A stretch of 64,000 nt of DNA from Phycisphaerales bacterium UBA854 (GTDB lineage: Bacteria; Planctomycetota; Phycisphaerae; Phycisphaerales; SM1A02): assembly GCA_002295885.1 (NCBI GenBank), contig DBGM01000040.1, positions 7,963 through 71,962 of the forward strand. The letters run 5' to 3'. The notes under the pieces were generated by a model. It was not told where the DNA came from and searched no databases. It worked only from the letters and a program-made list of their open reading frames with translations. The position numbers and the translations under genes were made by a program. Positions 32,586 through 40,076 of this stretch are shown here, in pieces; positions within the stretch are counted from its first letter, which is position 1, and each line of letters opens with the position of its first letter.

Positions 32586-35005
32586 GGCGCTGTGGGACGG
32601 CTGGCGATTCCGTGGCGAATGAGATTGGCCATCAGCCGTACGGCGGAGTCGTGGTCGTACCCGTGGATGCCCCAGCCCGGCTGATCGAGCAGGGCGTGAC
32701 TGAGGTCCTCCCGGCTGAAGAAGATCGCCGGGCGGTCGTTTACCTCGATGCACCGGAGTCTTGGTTCCCGTTCTCCGGCGCCGAAAACCTCCATGACGGA
32801 ATAGGGCGTCCAACGCACGGAGGAGCAGTCCACGGCATCGGCCAGTCCGTCACCGGTGATCACGGCCGTCCGCCGTGCGGATCGCACCGGAGCGGAGAAT
32901 CGATCCATCGCCGCCTGTTCCAGGGTGGCGGCGAAGACGCCGGCGTCGGAACCACCCGCGTGTTCGATCAGCACGACGCCCTGATCACGACGGACGTACT
33001 GTTCGATGGCCTGCCAGTCGGCTTCGCTGAGCGAAGTCGCCTCGGTTCCCGAAAGCACCAGCAGATCGGGGCGACCATTTCGCGCGAGATCGGGAATGCG
33101 GCGATCGCGTACGGTCAGGAAGATGTCGTGGGATTCCGCGAGTGCACTCTGGAGTCCCCGCATCGCGTCCGGTTCGGCTTTCCAGTTTCCGCCATGGACA
33201 CCACGAACCAGCGAGGCGGTTGTGGATCCACGGGGATCGGTCCAGTCCGCCCGGGCGGCATCCAGTCGCGGCCGAAAGCGGTTCATGCCGGAGGCCTGTG
33301 CGTGGATGTTGGAAAGCGTCTGCAGGATCGACTCCGACCGGCGGTTGATCACCTGGAGGTCGGCGGTGATGTCTCCGCCGGGGACCAGCAGGATCTGATC
33401 CCGGACGCCGTTGGACAGCGAGAGGACCTTGGCTCGCTTGCCTACCTTGACCGGGTAGCGGTAGATCGGGTCATCCTGCGCCACGATGTCCCATTCGGCT
33501 ACGGGATTGAGCAGGGTGGCCATGTCCTTCACGCTGTCGGCGAAGGCACTCGATCGTCCTTCGTTGATGGCGAGGACCAGTCCGCCGCGGGCGATGAAGC
33601 GGCGTATCTTCTCCACTTCGGCGATCGACGGTGGGCGGGGTGGTCGTTCACCCTCTGAGAGGGTGCCGTTGGTTCGTCGCTCCAGGTAGGCGGTGGATTC
33701 CTTTCGGAACGTGCGAATCGCATCCCGCTGGGGTGTGATCCAGGGGAGTTCCTTGTCGGACACGATGCAGAGGATGGGCGCGTCGAGCCAGGTCTCGGGC
33801 TCGGTCTCGATGTCGACGACCTGCCAGTTGACATCGATTTCACGTTCTTCGCTCAGCCAGCGGGTCCAGTTCACCATGTCGCGGGGACGGTTGTTCCATC
33901 GGCCTTCGAACCGGAGCTTGTTCACCGCGATGGGCGCCCGACCCCGGCTCAGGAAGAGCAGTGAGAAGCAGAGTTCACGGAGCGCGGACGCCTTTCCGTC
34001 CGGTCCGTAGGAGGATTTGAGCACCAGCTCGCCGCCGCCGTCGTCGAACAGACGATCCAGAATCGTCGCGGCACCCTCCCGGAACCAGTCGTGCCCTCCG
34101 AAGGTCCGCAGTCCGCCCGCGAGCGCCACCCGCTCCACCGCGTACTGGTAGTACATCGGGAATTTGTTGCCGCGACCGCCGCCCGGGTTGCGTCTCGGGT
34201 CGTAGTTCGAGTCCATCCAGCTCAGCCCACGTTCAATGGCGTCGGAGACCGGTGAGGAAGTGTCCCGGCTGAGTGGTCGGTACTCCTCGGCGTGCAGCAG
34301 TTCCTGCGTGATGTAGAGCGTCAGCAGTCCCGCGGCGGTCATCGAACCGCTGCTTCGCGGTTGTCCGGTCGAAGGGTAGTGCCAGGCGCCGTCGGGCAAC
34401 TGGTTCCGGATCGTGATGCGTTCGAGGGCATCGAGGAGTCCCGGAGGAACGACGACGCCGCGACGGCTGGCGGCCCAGAGGGCCAGGATGCCGAAGTGCC
34501 GCACCGACGGTGACGGACGTGACAGGGTTTGGTTCGGACTCGCCCGGTAGCCCCACCCGGCCGCGTCTGCATTCCAACTGTCCACAAGCCAGTTGGCATC
34601 CTGTTGCAGCCGGGGTCGGAACCGTTGTGGAAGTTCGGCCCAGATGGCCGCCCGGGTCGAGACCGCGTAGGTGCCCCGGAGTTCCGCCCGCTCGAGGTCC
34701 GCCAGCGGTTTCTTGAATCGTGGATCCTGATAGCTTTCCCCGGCGGTGATCAGGGCCAGGCACGCCAGTGCCGTGTACCCACCCAGGTGCTGGTTGGTAC
34801 TTTCGCCTTTCGGCATCTTCACCGGATCCCAGTGCCGATCGGGGTCCTGATGGGACCAGATCATCTCGATGATGGCTTCCCGGGCTTCTTCGACCGTCGC
34901 ATCGGTCAGCGAGTCGGGATCGACGGCGAGCAGGCCGCTCGCCGGTGCGAGCAGCAGGAGGAGCAGGCAGATTGGTCCGGGGCGGTGCTTCATGAATGGA
35001 ATCAT
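32582..35005 (-). CDS. Exported protein with alpha/alpha-toroid and tandem DUF4159-like domains
   Basis: An 807-residue protein with a signal peptide (CLLLLLLAPASGLLA near 14-28). Residues about 35-370 form a prenyltransferase/squalene-cyclase-like alpha/alpha toroid with recurring GGYTALACLALI and GSMTAAGLLTLYI helices. A DUF4159 domain follows (about 385-520, from RFEGRWNNRPRDMVNWTRWL), then a second, weaker DUF4159-like module (about 590-800, with VRGVHGGNW, DLLVLSGTEATSLS and GVVLIEHAGG). DUF4159 proteins are common in Planctomycetes and of unknown role. The start at 35005 is preceded by AGGA; 34993 is an alternative. It is divergent from the methyltransferase gene. Confidence 0.72.
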   Translation of the reverse strand: MIPFMKHRPGPICLLLLLLAPASGLLAVDPDSLTDATVEEAREAIIEMIWSHQDPDRHWDPVKMPKGESTNQHLGGYTALACLALITAGESYQDPRFKKPLADLERAELRGTYAVSTRAAIWAELPQRFRPRLQQDANWLVDSWNADAAGWGYRASPNQTLSRPSPSVRHFGILALWAASRRGVVVPPGLLDALERITIRNQLPDGAWHYPSTGQPRSSGSMTAAGLLTLYITQELLHAEEYRPLSRDTSSPVSDAIERGLSWMDSNYDPRRNPGGGRGNKFPMYYQYAVERVALAGGLRTFGGHDWFREGAATILDRLFDDGGGELVLKSSYGPDGKASALRELCFSLLFLSRGRAPIAVNKLRFEGRWNNRPRDMVNWTRWLSEEREIDVNWQVVDIETEPETWLDAPILCIVSDKELPWITPQRDAIRTFRKESTAYLERRTNGTLSEGERPPRPPSIAEVEKIRRFIARGGLVLAINEGRSSAFADSVKDMATLLNPVAEWDIVAQDDPIYRYPVKVGKRAKVLSLSNGVRDQILLVPGGDITADLQVINRRSESILQTLSNIHAQASGMNRFRPRLDAARADWTDPRGSTTASLVRGVHGGNWKAEPDAMRGLQSALAESHDIFLTVRDRRIPDLARNGRPDLLVLSGTEATSLSEADWQAIEQYVRRDQGVVLIEHAGGSDAGVFAATLEQAAMDRFSAPVRSARRTAVITGDGLADAVDCSSVRWTPYSVMEVFGAGEREPRLRCIEVNDRPAIFFSREDLSHALLDQPGWGIHGYDHDSAVRLMANLIRHGIASRPTAP

Positions 35006-35007
35006 CC

Positions 35008-35013
35008 TATCCT
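35008..35013 (+). promoter_or_regulatory. Putative -10 upstream of methyltransferase leader ORF
   Basis: TATCCT, followed by six bases and an ATG at 35020 that opens a 14-codon ORF. Same spacing as the other candidate leaderless promoters. It lies in the 31-bp spacer between divergent starts. Confidence 0.3.
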
Positions 35014-35019
35014 GATGCC

Positions 35020-35064
35020 ATGAGATGCTGGCCTGAATGGCCACAAGGCGGACCAAGGAAATGA
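35020..35064 (+). CDS. Candidate 14-codon leader ORF coupled to the methyltransferase gene
   Basis: Encodes MRCWPEWPQGGPRK. Its TGA overlaps the in-frame methyltransferase ATG at 35061 as ATGA, the usual layout for translational coupling, and its own ATG lies six bases after TATCCT. The peptide has two Trp and three Pro residues. It overlaps the alternative methyltransferase start at 35037. It may be a chance ORF. Confidence 0.25.
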   Translation: MRCWPEWPQGGPRK

Positions 35065-35699
35065 ACGGATTCGATCCTGAATACCTGAAGCCCTACCTCG
35101 ACGCCGTTGCGTCGTCCGGTGCGGGATTCGATGCGACGCTCTGGTCGTCCCGGGAGGGGCAGCAGCGGCGTTTCCACATGCTGGCAACATTGGCCGGTCT
35201 CGAGGCGGACGAACCCGGGATCATTCTGGATCTCGGCTGCGGCGTCGGTGATCTGGCCCGCTATCTGGTGGAGCAGGACCTGCCCTTCAGCGGGTACCTC
35301 GGTCTCGATGCGGTGCCGGAGATGGTCGAGGTCGCGGCCGAGTTCGATGATTCCCGGTGTGGATTCATGGTGGCGGATCCCGTTCGTGATGATGACGTCC
35401 TCGATTCGGTTTCGGCGGACTGGGTGTTCATTTCCGGAACGCTGAACTCCATGGACGAATCGACGGCCCGGTCGCTGGTGGAACGTGCCTACGGAGCCGC
35501 ACGCCGGGGCGTTGTCTTCAACTTCCTCTCCGACCGTCCCCATCCGGAATGGGACGGCCGGGATCTGAGTCCCGCGAGTCGGTTCGATACCGTCTCCTGG
35601 ATCGATTGGGCCCTTTCGAACACGCCGCTGGTGCGTTTCGACCAGCAGTACTACCGCGGTCACGACGCCACGATCGCAATGCGGCATGTCGACGACTGA
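35037..35699 (+). CDS. Class I SAM-dependent methyltransferase
   Basis: A 220-residue Rossmann-fold methyltransferase with the SAM-binding motif ILDLGCGVGDLARYL (about 62-76), motif II YLGLDAVPEMVE and a later DWVFISGTLNSM segment. The substrate is unknown. Start choice is uncertain: ATG at 35037 has no good Shine-Dalgarno sequence, while ATG at 35061 (giving 212 residues from MNGFDPEYL) is preceded by AAGGA and overlaps the stop of a short upstream ORF. Forty-three bases separate it from the amidotransferase gene, which has its own candidate -10. Confidence 0.82.
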   Translation: MATRRTKEMNGFDPEYLKPYLDAVASSGAGFDATLWSSREGQQRRFHMLATLAGLEADEPGIILDLGCGVGDLARYLVEQDLPFSGYLGLDAVPEMVEVAAEFDDSRCGFMVADPVRDDDVLDSVSADWVFISGTLNSMDESTARSLVERAYGAARRGVVFNFLSDRPHPEWDGRDLSPASRFDTVSWIDWALSNTPLVRFDQQYYRGHDATIAMRHVDD

Positions 35700-35715
35700 C
35701 ACGGCACTTGCCGTG
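35700..35715 (+). terminator. Weak hairpin after the methyltransferase gene
   Basis: CACGGC and GCCGTG flank an ACTT loop directly after the methyltransferase stop. The 6-bp stem is not followed by a T-tract, so termination there is doubtful; it could be a transcript-end hairpin or a chance repeat. Confidence 0.25.
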
Positions 35716-35730
35716 GCGGCCGCCCGGGCG

Positions 35731-35736
35731 TAGTCT
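35731..35736 (+). promoter_or_regulatory. Putative -10 for a leaderless amidotransferase mRNA
   Basis: TAGTCT ends six bases before the ATG at 35743 and no Shine-Dalgarno sequence intervenes. The hexamer is identical to the one before the RNase HII-like gene. Confidence 0.38.
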
Positions 35737-35742
35737 CCGCGC

Positions 35743-36483
35743 ATGCCTACCATCGTCTTCGAATGCAGTGATCTCGCCGGCGCCCGCAGAATGGGCGTCA
35801 CGCTTCAGAACCACGGACACCGCATCGACACCAGGCGACTGCACCGTGGGGACGCCGTGCCGTCGGACCTGGTCGACGTCGACGCCGTACTCTGCTTCGG
35901 CGGACCGCAGTCGGCGAACGACGACGGTCTGCCCTGGATGGCACCACTGCTCGACTTTATCCGCGCAGCGCACGATGCGGAGATTCCCATGTTCGGTGTC
36001 TGCCTCGGTTCCCAATTGCTCGCCCGCGCCCTGGGCGGGACGGTCACGGAAATGGAGCAGGGCCCGCGTCTCGGATGGGCGGTAGTGGATCTGTCCCCCG
36101 ATGGCCGTGAGGATCCGCTGCACAAGGGACTGCCCTGGAAATGGATGCAGTTCCACTGGAATCGGGACACCGTCGGAGAACTGCCGGCCGGAGCGCGGGT
36201 GCTGAGCCGGGGCGATCGCGGCGACGTGCAGGGGTGGCGGCTCGGCGTCCGGACCTACGGAGTGCAGTACCATCCCGAGGTCGACGCCGGACAGATCGAG
36301 GCCTGGACGGCCGACGATGCGGAACTGATTCGGGAACTCGGACTCGACGTGGCGGCTCTCGAGGTCGACACGGATCGGCAGTTCGCCCACTTCGAGCGCC
36401 TCACCGACCGGTACTTCGAGACCATCGCGATGCTGCTCATGCCGCTGGATCGTCGCCAGCAGTATGCGGCCCACATGCCCTGA
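35743..36483 (+). CDS. Class I glutamine amidotransferase-like protein (GMP synthase-type)
   Basis: A 246-residue stand-alone class I glutamine amidotransferase. It has a nucleophile elbow FGVCLGSQLLARALGG and the His-Glu pair in VQYHPEVDAGQ, completing a Cys-His-Glu triad. Such YfeJ/GuaA-like proteins have varied or unknown acceptors and no synthetase domain is fused here. The final 50 residues (DTDRQFAHFERLTDRYFETIAML) are typical of these proteins. It is convergent with dxs, separated by eight bases. Confidence 0.85.
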   Translation: MPTIVFECSDLAGARRMGVTLQNHGHRIDTRRLHRGDAVPSDLVDVDAVLCFGGPQSANDDGLPWMAPLLDFIRAAHDAEIPMFGVCLGSQLLARALGGTVTEMEQGPRLGWAVVDLSPDGREDPLHKGLPWKWMQFHWNRDTVGELPAGARVLSRGDRGDVQGWRLGVRTYGVQYHPEVDAGQIEAWTADDAELIRELGLDVAALEVDTDRQFAHFERLTDRYFETIAMLLMPLDRRQQYAAHMP

Positions 36484-36491
36484 TTGAATGC

Positions 36492-38447
36492 TCAGCCGTT
36501 GGTGGCGACGGGGATCGGCTCGGTCAGTACGACGGGCACGGGATCTCCGGCCATCACCCGACGAAGGACACGGACGAGATTGTCACGGTCGAGTCCCGCC
36601 TCGGCGAGCTGCTCGCCCCGTGCCCCCTGGTAGATCCATGTCTCCGGCAGTCCGAGGCGGGTGATGCCCCGGGTATCGAGTCCGAGGTCGTGGGCCGCCG
36701 CGAGGACCGCGGAGCCGAAGCCGCCGGTGATCGTATGGTCCTCGACGGTCACGATCGGGATCTTCCGTTCGATCAGCGAACGGATGAGTTCGGTGTCGAC
36801 CGGCTTGGCGAACCGGGCGTCGTAGACGTCGACCTTCGCGTCCTGGCCGATGGCGTCCGCGGCTTCCATTCCGGTCATTGCCATGACGCCGTAGCCCAGC
36901 ACCGCGATGTCCGGGTCATCGTGCTCGATGAGGGCGCGGGCCTTTCCGAGTTCGAACGGAGGGCAGTCGCCTTGGAATCGCTCGTTGACATCGTCACGGG
37001 GGTAGCGGACGCACGACAGGCCCTCCTCGTAGTTGCGCATGAACTCGAGGCAGGCCTTGAGGCTGGGTTCGTCGATGGCGGCCATGAGGGCGGCCCCGGG
37101 GAAGACGGACAGGATGCTGACGTCGCAGAATCCGTGGTGCACGGCGCCGTCGCCGCCGACCAGCCCCGCACGGTCGAGGCACAGGCGGACCGGGAGTCCC
37201 TGCAGGGCGACTTCCTGGAAGGCCTGGTCGAACGCTCGCTGGAGGAACGTCGAGTACACCGCGAAGAACGGCTTGAGTCCGGACTTGGCCAGTCCCGCCA
37301 TCATGTCCATCGCGTGCGATTCGCAGATGCCGGTGTCCCAGGTCCGGGAGGGGAACCGGTCGATGCACTGCTTGATGCCGGTGCCGTCGGGCATTGCGGC
37401 GGTGCAGGCGACCACCGAATCATCGCGGTCCATGAGATCGCACATGGCATCGGAATACGCGCTGGTGAAGCTTCGCCCGGACGACTTCAGCTCGACCCGG
37501 CAGCCGTTCACGGAGAACGGCTTGGGGGAGTGGAAAGTCGTCGCGTCTCCTTCGCTGAACTCGTACCCCTTGCCCTTGATGGTGTGGACGTGCAGCACCA
37601 TGGGGTGTTCGAAGTCGCGGACTTCGCCGAGCATGTCGATCAGGGTCGGGATGTCGTGCCCGTCGACGGGACCGACGGTCAGTAGGCCGAACTTCTCGAA
37701 CCAGTTGTCCTCGGTGACCGCCTCCTTGGCCATTTCGCTGAAGCGGTGGGACATGTCGCGGAGGGCGGAGCCCCCCGGAATCGACCGGAAGATGTCCTTG
37801 GCCGTCTTCTTCATGGATCGGTAGGCGGAGTTGATGCGGATGCGGTTGAAGTAGCTCGCCACGGCTCCCTGGGGCTTGGCGATGCTCATGCCGTTGTCGT
37901 TCAGGATGACCAGCATCTGCCGATCGAGCGTGCCCGCATTGTTCAGCCCCTCCATCGCGAGGCCGTTCACGATGCTGGCGTCTCCGACCAGGGCCACGAC
38001 CCGCCGGCCGTCGGGATTGTCCTTCGTGAAGGATTCGCCGCGCAGCTGGTCACCTCTGGCCATGCCGACGGCGGTCGAGATTGCGGTGCCGGCGTGTCCG
38101 ACCGAGAACAGGTCGAAGTTCGATTCGCGCGGTTCGGGGAAGCCGGCCATGCCGTTACGCTGCCGCAGCTTCGGCAGCAGGTGGGCCCGCCCGGTGAGCA
38201 GTTTGTGGGGATAGCACTGGTGTCCCACGTCGAACAGCAGGCGGTCATGGCCGAAGTCGAACACGTAGTGCAGAGCGATGGTGAGTTCGACCACCCCGAG
38301 ATTCGGTGCCAGATGGCCGCCGCTGAGCTTCACCTGCTCGCAGATCGAGTGTCGGATCTCCGCGGCGAGGTCGGGGAGTTGATCCACCGACAGCTGCTTC
38401 AGATCGGCGGGAGAACCGATGGTCTGCAGTAGGGGGGTGGGTTCCAT
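36492..38447 (-). CDS. dxs: 1-deoxy-D-xylulose-5-phosphate synthase
   Basis: Condenses pyruvate and glyceraldehyde 3-phosphate with thiamine diphosphate, the first step of the MEP isoprenoid pathway. The 651-residue protein has GHQCYPHKLLTGR, the SVGHAGTAISTAVGMA segment, the ThDP-binding VGDASIVNGLAMEGLNNAG region and C-terminal VTVEDHTITGGFGSAVL. The ATG at 38447 aligns with the family start; an in-frame ATG at 38498 adds 17 residues and has GAGG at seven bases, so it is a real alternative. It directly follows ispA on the same strand, linking precursor supply to chain elongation. Confidence 0.94.
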   Translation of the reverse strand: MEPTPLLQTIGSPADLKQLSVDQLPDLAAEIRHSICEQVKLSGGHLAPNLGVVELTIALHYVFDFGHDRLLFDVGHQCYPHKLLTGRAHLLPKLRQRNGMAGFPEPRESNFDLFSVGHAGTAISTAVGMARGDQLRGESFTKDNPDGRRVVALVGDASIVNGLAMEGLNNAGTLDRQMLVILNDNGMSIAKPQGAVASYFNRIRINSAYRSMKKTAKDIFRSIPGGSALRDMSHRFSEMAKEAVTEDNWFEKFGLLTVGPVDGHDIPTLIDMLGEVRDFEHPMVLHVHTIKGKGYEFSEGDATTFHSPKPFSVNGCRVELKSSGRSFTSAYSDAMCDLMDRDDSVVACTAAMPDGTGIKQCIDRFPSRTWDTGICESHAMDMMAGLAKSGLKPFFAVYSTFLQRAFDQAFQEVALQGLPVRLCLDRAGLVGGDGAVHHGFCDVSILSVFPGAALMAAIDEPSLKACLEFMRNYEEGLSCVRYPRDDVNERFQGDCPPFELGKARALIEHDDPDIAVLGYGVMAMTGMEAADAIGQDAKVDVYDARFAKPVDTELIRSLIERKIPIVTVEDHTITGGFGSAVLAAAHDLGLDTRGITRLGLPETWIYQGARGEQLAEAGLDRDNLVRVLRRVMAGDPVPVVLTEPIPVATNG

Positions 38448-38527
38448 GACGTGCTCGACTCCCTTGCCCGGTCGAAGACGATGCGGCCGGTACCACATCT
38501 ATATGCCTCGAACCGAATAAGTTTAGC

Positions 38528-39403
38528 CTATTTCGTACGAATGGCCATGAAACGTCCCAGATCACGCAGCGGATCGGCCTCCGGACCGAGTGGTTCCAGG
38601 GCGTCGATGGCGCGTTGTTCGAGCTCCTTCACGACCCGGCGGGACTCCTCGACTCCCAGCAGGCCCGGATAGGTGAGCTTGCCCATGTCGTGGTCCTTGT
38701 TGGTCGCCTTTCCGATGTGTTCGGCGGTCTGGGTGACGTCGAGGAGGTCATCGACGACCTGGAACATCAGCCCCACGGCATCCCCGTAGGCGGTGAGGCA
38801 CTCCATGCTCGATTCGTCGGCGTTGCCGCAGAATCCGCCCATCCGGCAGGCGGCCCGGAGGAGTGCTCCCGTCTTGTTGCGGTGCACGAGCTGCAACTGC
38901 TCGCGGGGTTCGAGGGAACCGGGAAGACCTCCCAGCGTGTCGTAGGTCTGTCCGATGACCATCGAGGTCGTGCCGCCGGCCAGTTCGGACACCAGCGAGC
39001 AGGCGATCGATGGTTCCACGGGCAACTGCGTGAGCTGCTGAAACGCGAGCGAGATCATGAGGTCGCCCGCGAGGATCGCCATGGCCTCGCCCGCCTTCAC
39101 ATGCAGGGTCGGTTGTCCGCGTCGCAGGGCGTCGTTGTCGAGGGCCGGCAGATCGTCGTGGATGAGGCTGAAGCAGTGGGTCAGCTCCAGTGCGACGGCG
39201 GCGGGGATCGACGTCTCGATCGTCCCTCCGACCGCCCGGCAGCTCATCAGCATGAGGGTGGGGCGCAGTCGCTTGCCGCCCCCCAGCACCCCCCAGTCGG
39301 CCGCCTCGCGCAGGTGCGCAGGTAGGTTCGCCGCTTCGATCGCCTTCGTGAGGGCGGCTTCGACCAGGGCGGCGGGTTCGGAGAAGAGATCGGATTCGTG
39401 CAT
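38528..39403 (-). CDS. ispA: Polyprenyl diphosphate synthase (farnesyl/geranylgeranyl type)
   Basis: Elongates allylic diphosphates with isopentenyl diphosphate. The 291-residue protein has the first aspartate-rich motif in IHDDLPALDND (a short-chain DDXXD arrangement), GGGKRLRP, GQTYDTLGG and the second motif QVVDDLLD. Chain length (C15 or C20) cannot be fixed from sequence by eye. GGA is six bases before the ATG at 39403; other upstream ATGs in frame look non-coding. It lies divergent from the ExbB-like gene and ahead of dxs, an arrangement common in bacteria. Confidence 0.9.
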   Translation of the reverse strand: MHESDLFSEPAALVEAALTKAIEAANLPAHLREAADWGVLGGGKRLRPTLMLMSCRAVGGTIETSIPAAVALELTHCFSLIHDDLPALDNDALRRGQPTLHVKAGEAMAILAGDLMISLAFQQLTQLPVEPSIACSLVSELAGGTTSMVIGQTYDTLGGLPGSLEPREQLQLVHRNKTGALLRAACRMGGFCGNADESSMECLTAYGDAVGLMFQVVDDLLDVTQTAEHIGKATNKDHDMGKLTYPGLLGVEESRRVVKELEQRAIDALEPLGPEADPLRDLGRFMAIRTK

Positions 39404-39439
39404 CGTGTGTCCGGTGGTCATGGTGACGTCGGGTGCCAG

Positions 39440-39445
39440 TATCAT
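39440..39445 (+). promoter_or_regulatory. Putative -10 for a leaderless ExbB/TolQ-like mRNA
   Basis: TATCAT ends seven bases before the ATG at 39453; no Shine-Dalgarno sequence is present. The reverse strand reads TATGAT at 39441-39446, which could serve as -10 for the divergent ispA, making the site potentially bidirectional. Confidence 0.42.
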
Positions 39446-39452
39446 ACCTTCG

Positions 39453-40076
39453 ATGAGTCACGTACTGGATACATTCGAAATGCTGATGGATCGCGGCGGC
39501 TACGTCATGATCCCGCTGCTGATTCTCAGTGTGTGCAGCGTGGCGCTGATCATCGAGCGGGCCTGCTTCTGGATCTCGTTGACCGGCCGGAGTCATCTGG
39601 AGCGGCTCGATGGATTGAACGCGGCCCTCCAGGCCGGCGATGCGGACCGCGCACGCGGGATGGTCGATGCCAATTCGAGTCCCTACGACCGGGTCGTCAT
39701 CCGGATGCTCGACGACGGTCCGTCCGATGCGGTCGCGATGCAGGCGGTGGATTCGATCCGCAGCGGTCTCGATCGGTACATGGTGGTGCTCTCGACGATC
39801 ATCACCGCCGCACCACTGCTGGGAATTCTCGGAACCGTGATTGGCATCATCCAGTCGTTCCAGCTGCTGGGCAGTCAATCGACCTTGACGGATCCGCGGG
39901 AAGTCGCCGGAGGCATCGCCTCGGCCCTTATCACGACGGCCTTCGGCCTCATCGTGGCTCTGGTGACGCTCTTTCCCTACATGATCTTCAAGGCGCAGTC
40001 CTCCAATGCGATCGGCCGACTCGAAACGCTGATCGCATCGGCCCAGGGTGGGCTGGACGGAAAGCGCGGCCAATGA
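39453..40076 (+). CDS. MotA/TolQ/ExbB proton channel family protein
   Basis: A 207-residue inner-membrane protein of the ExbB/TolQ/MotA family with three membrane helices: about 13-35, 110-137 (ending ILGTVIGIIQSF) and 160-185. The signature LLGILGTVIGIIQSF is clear. Partners are normally ExbD/TolR, but the next gene is a TraB-family protein instead; the stop and next start share ATGA. It is therefore an orphan channel subunit that may pair with an ExbD elsewhere or with the TraB protein. It energises outer-membrane or motility functions in other bacteria. Confidence 0.85.
   Translation: MSHVLDTFEMLMDRGGYVMIPLLILSVCSVALIIERACFWISLTGRSHLERLDGLNAALQAGDADRARGMVDANSSPYDRVVIRMLDDGPSDAVAMQAVDSIRSGLDRYMVVLSTIITAAPLLGILGTVIGIIQSFQLLGSQSTLTDPREVAGGIASALITTAFGLIVALVTLFPYMIFKAQSSNAIGRLETLIASAQGGLDGKRGQ

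Noticed and set aside
38448..38498. Start of dxs at 38498
   Set aside because: It has a decent Shine-Dalgarno sequence, but the 17 added residues do not match DXS N-termini, while the ATG at 38447 does. Kept as an alternative in the dxs entry.
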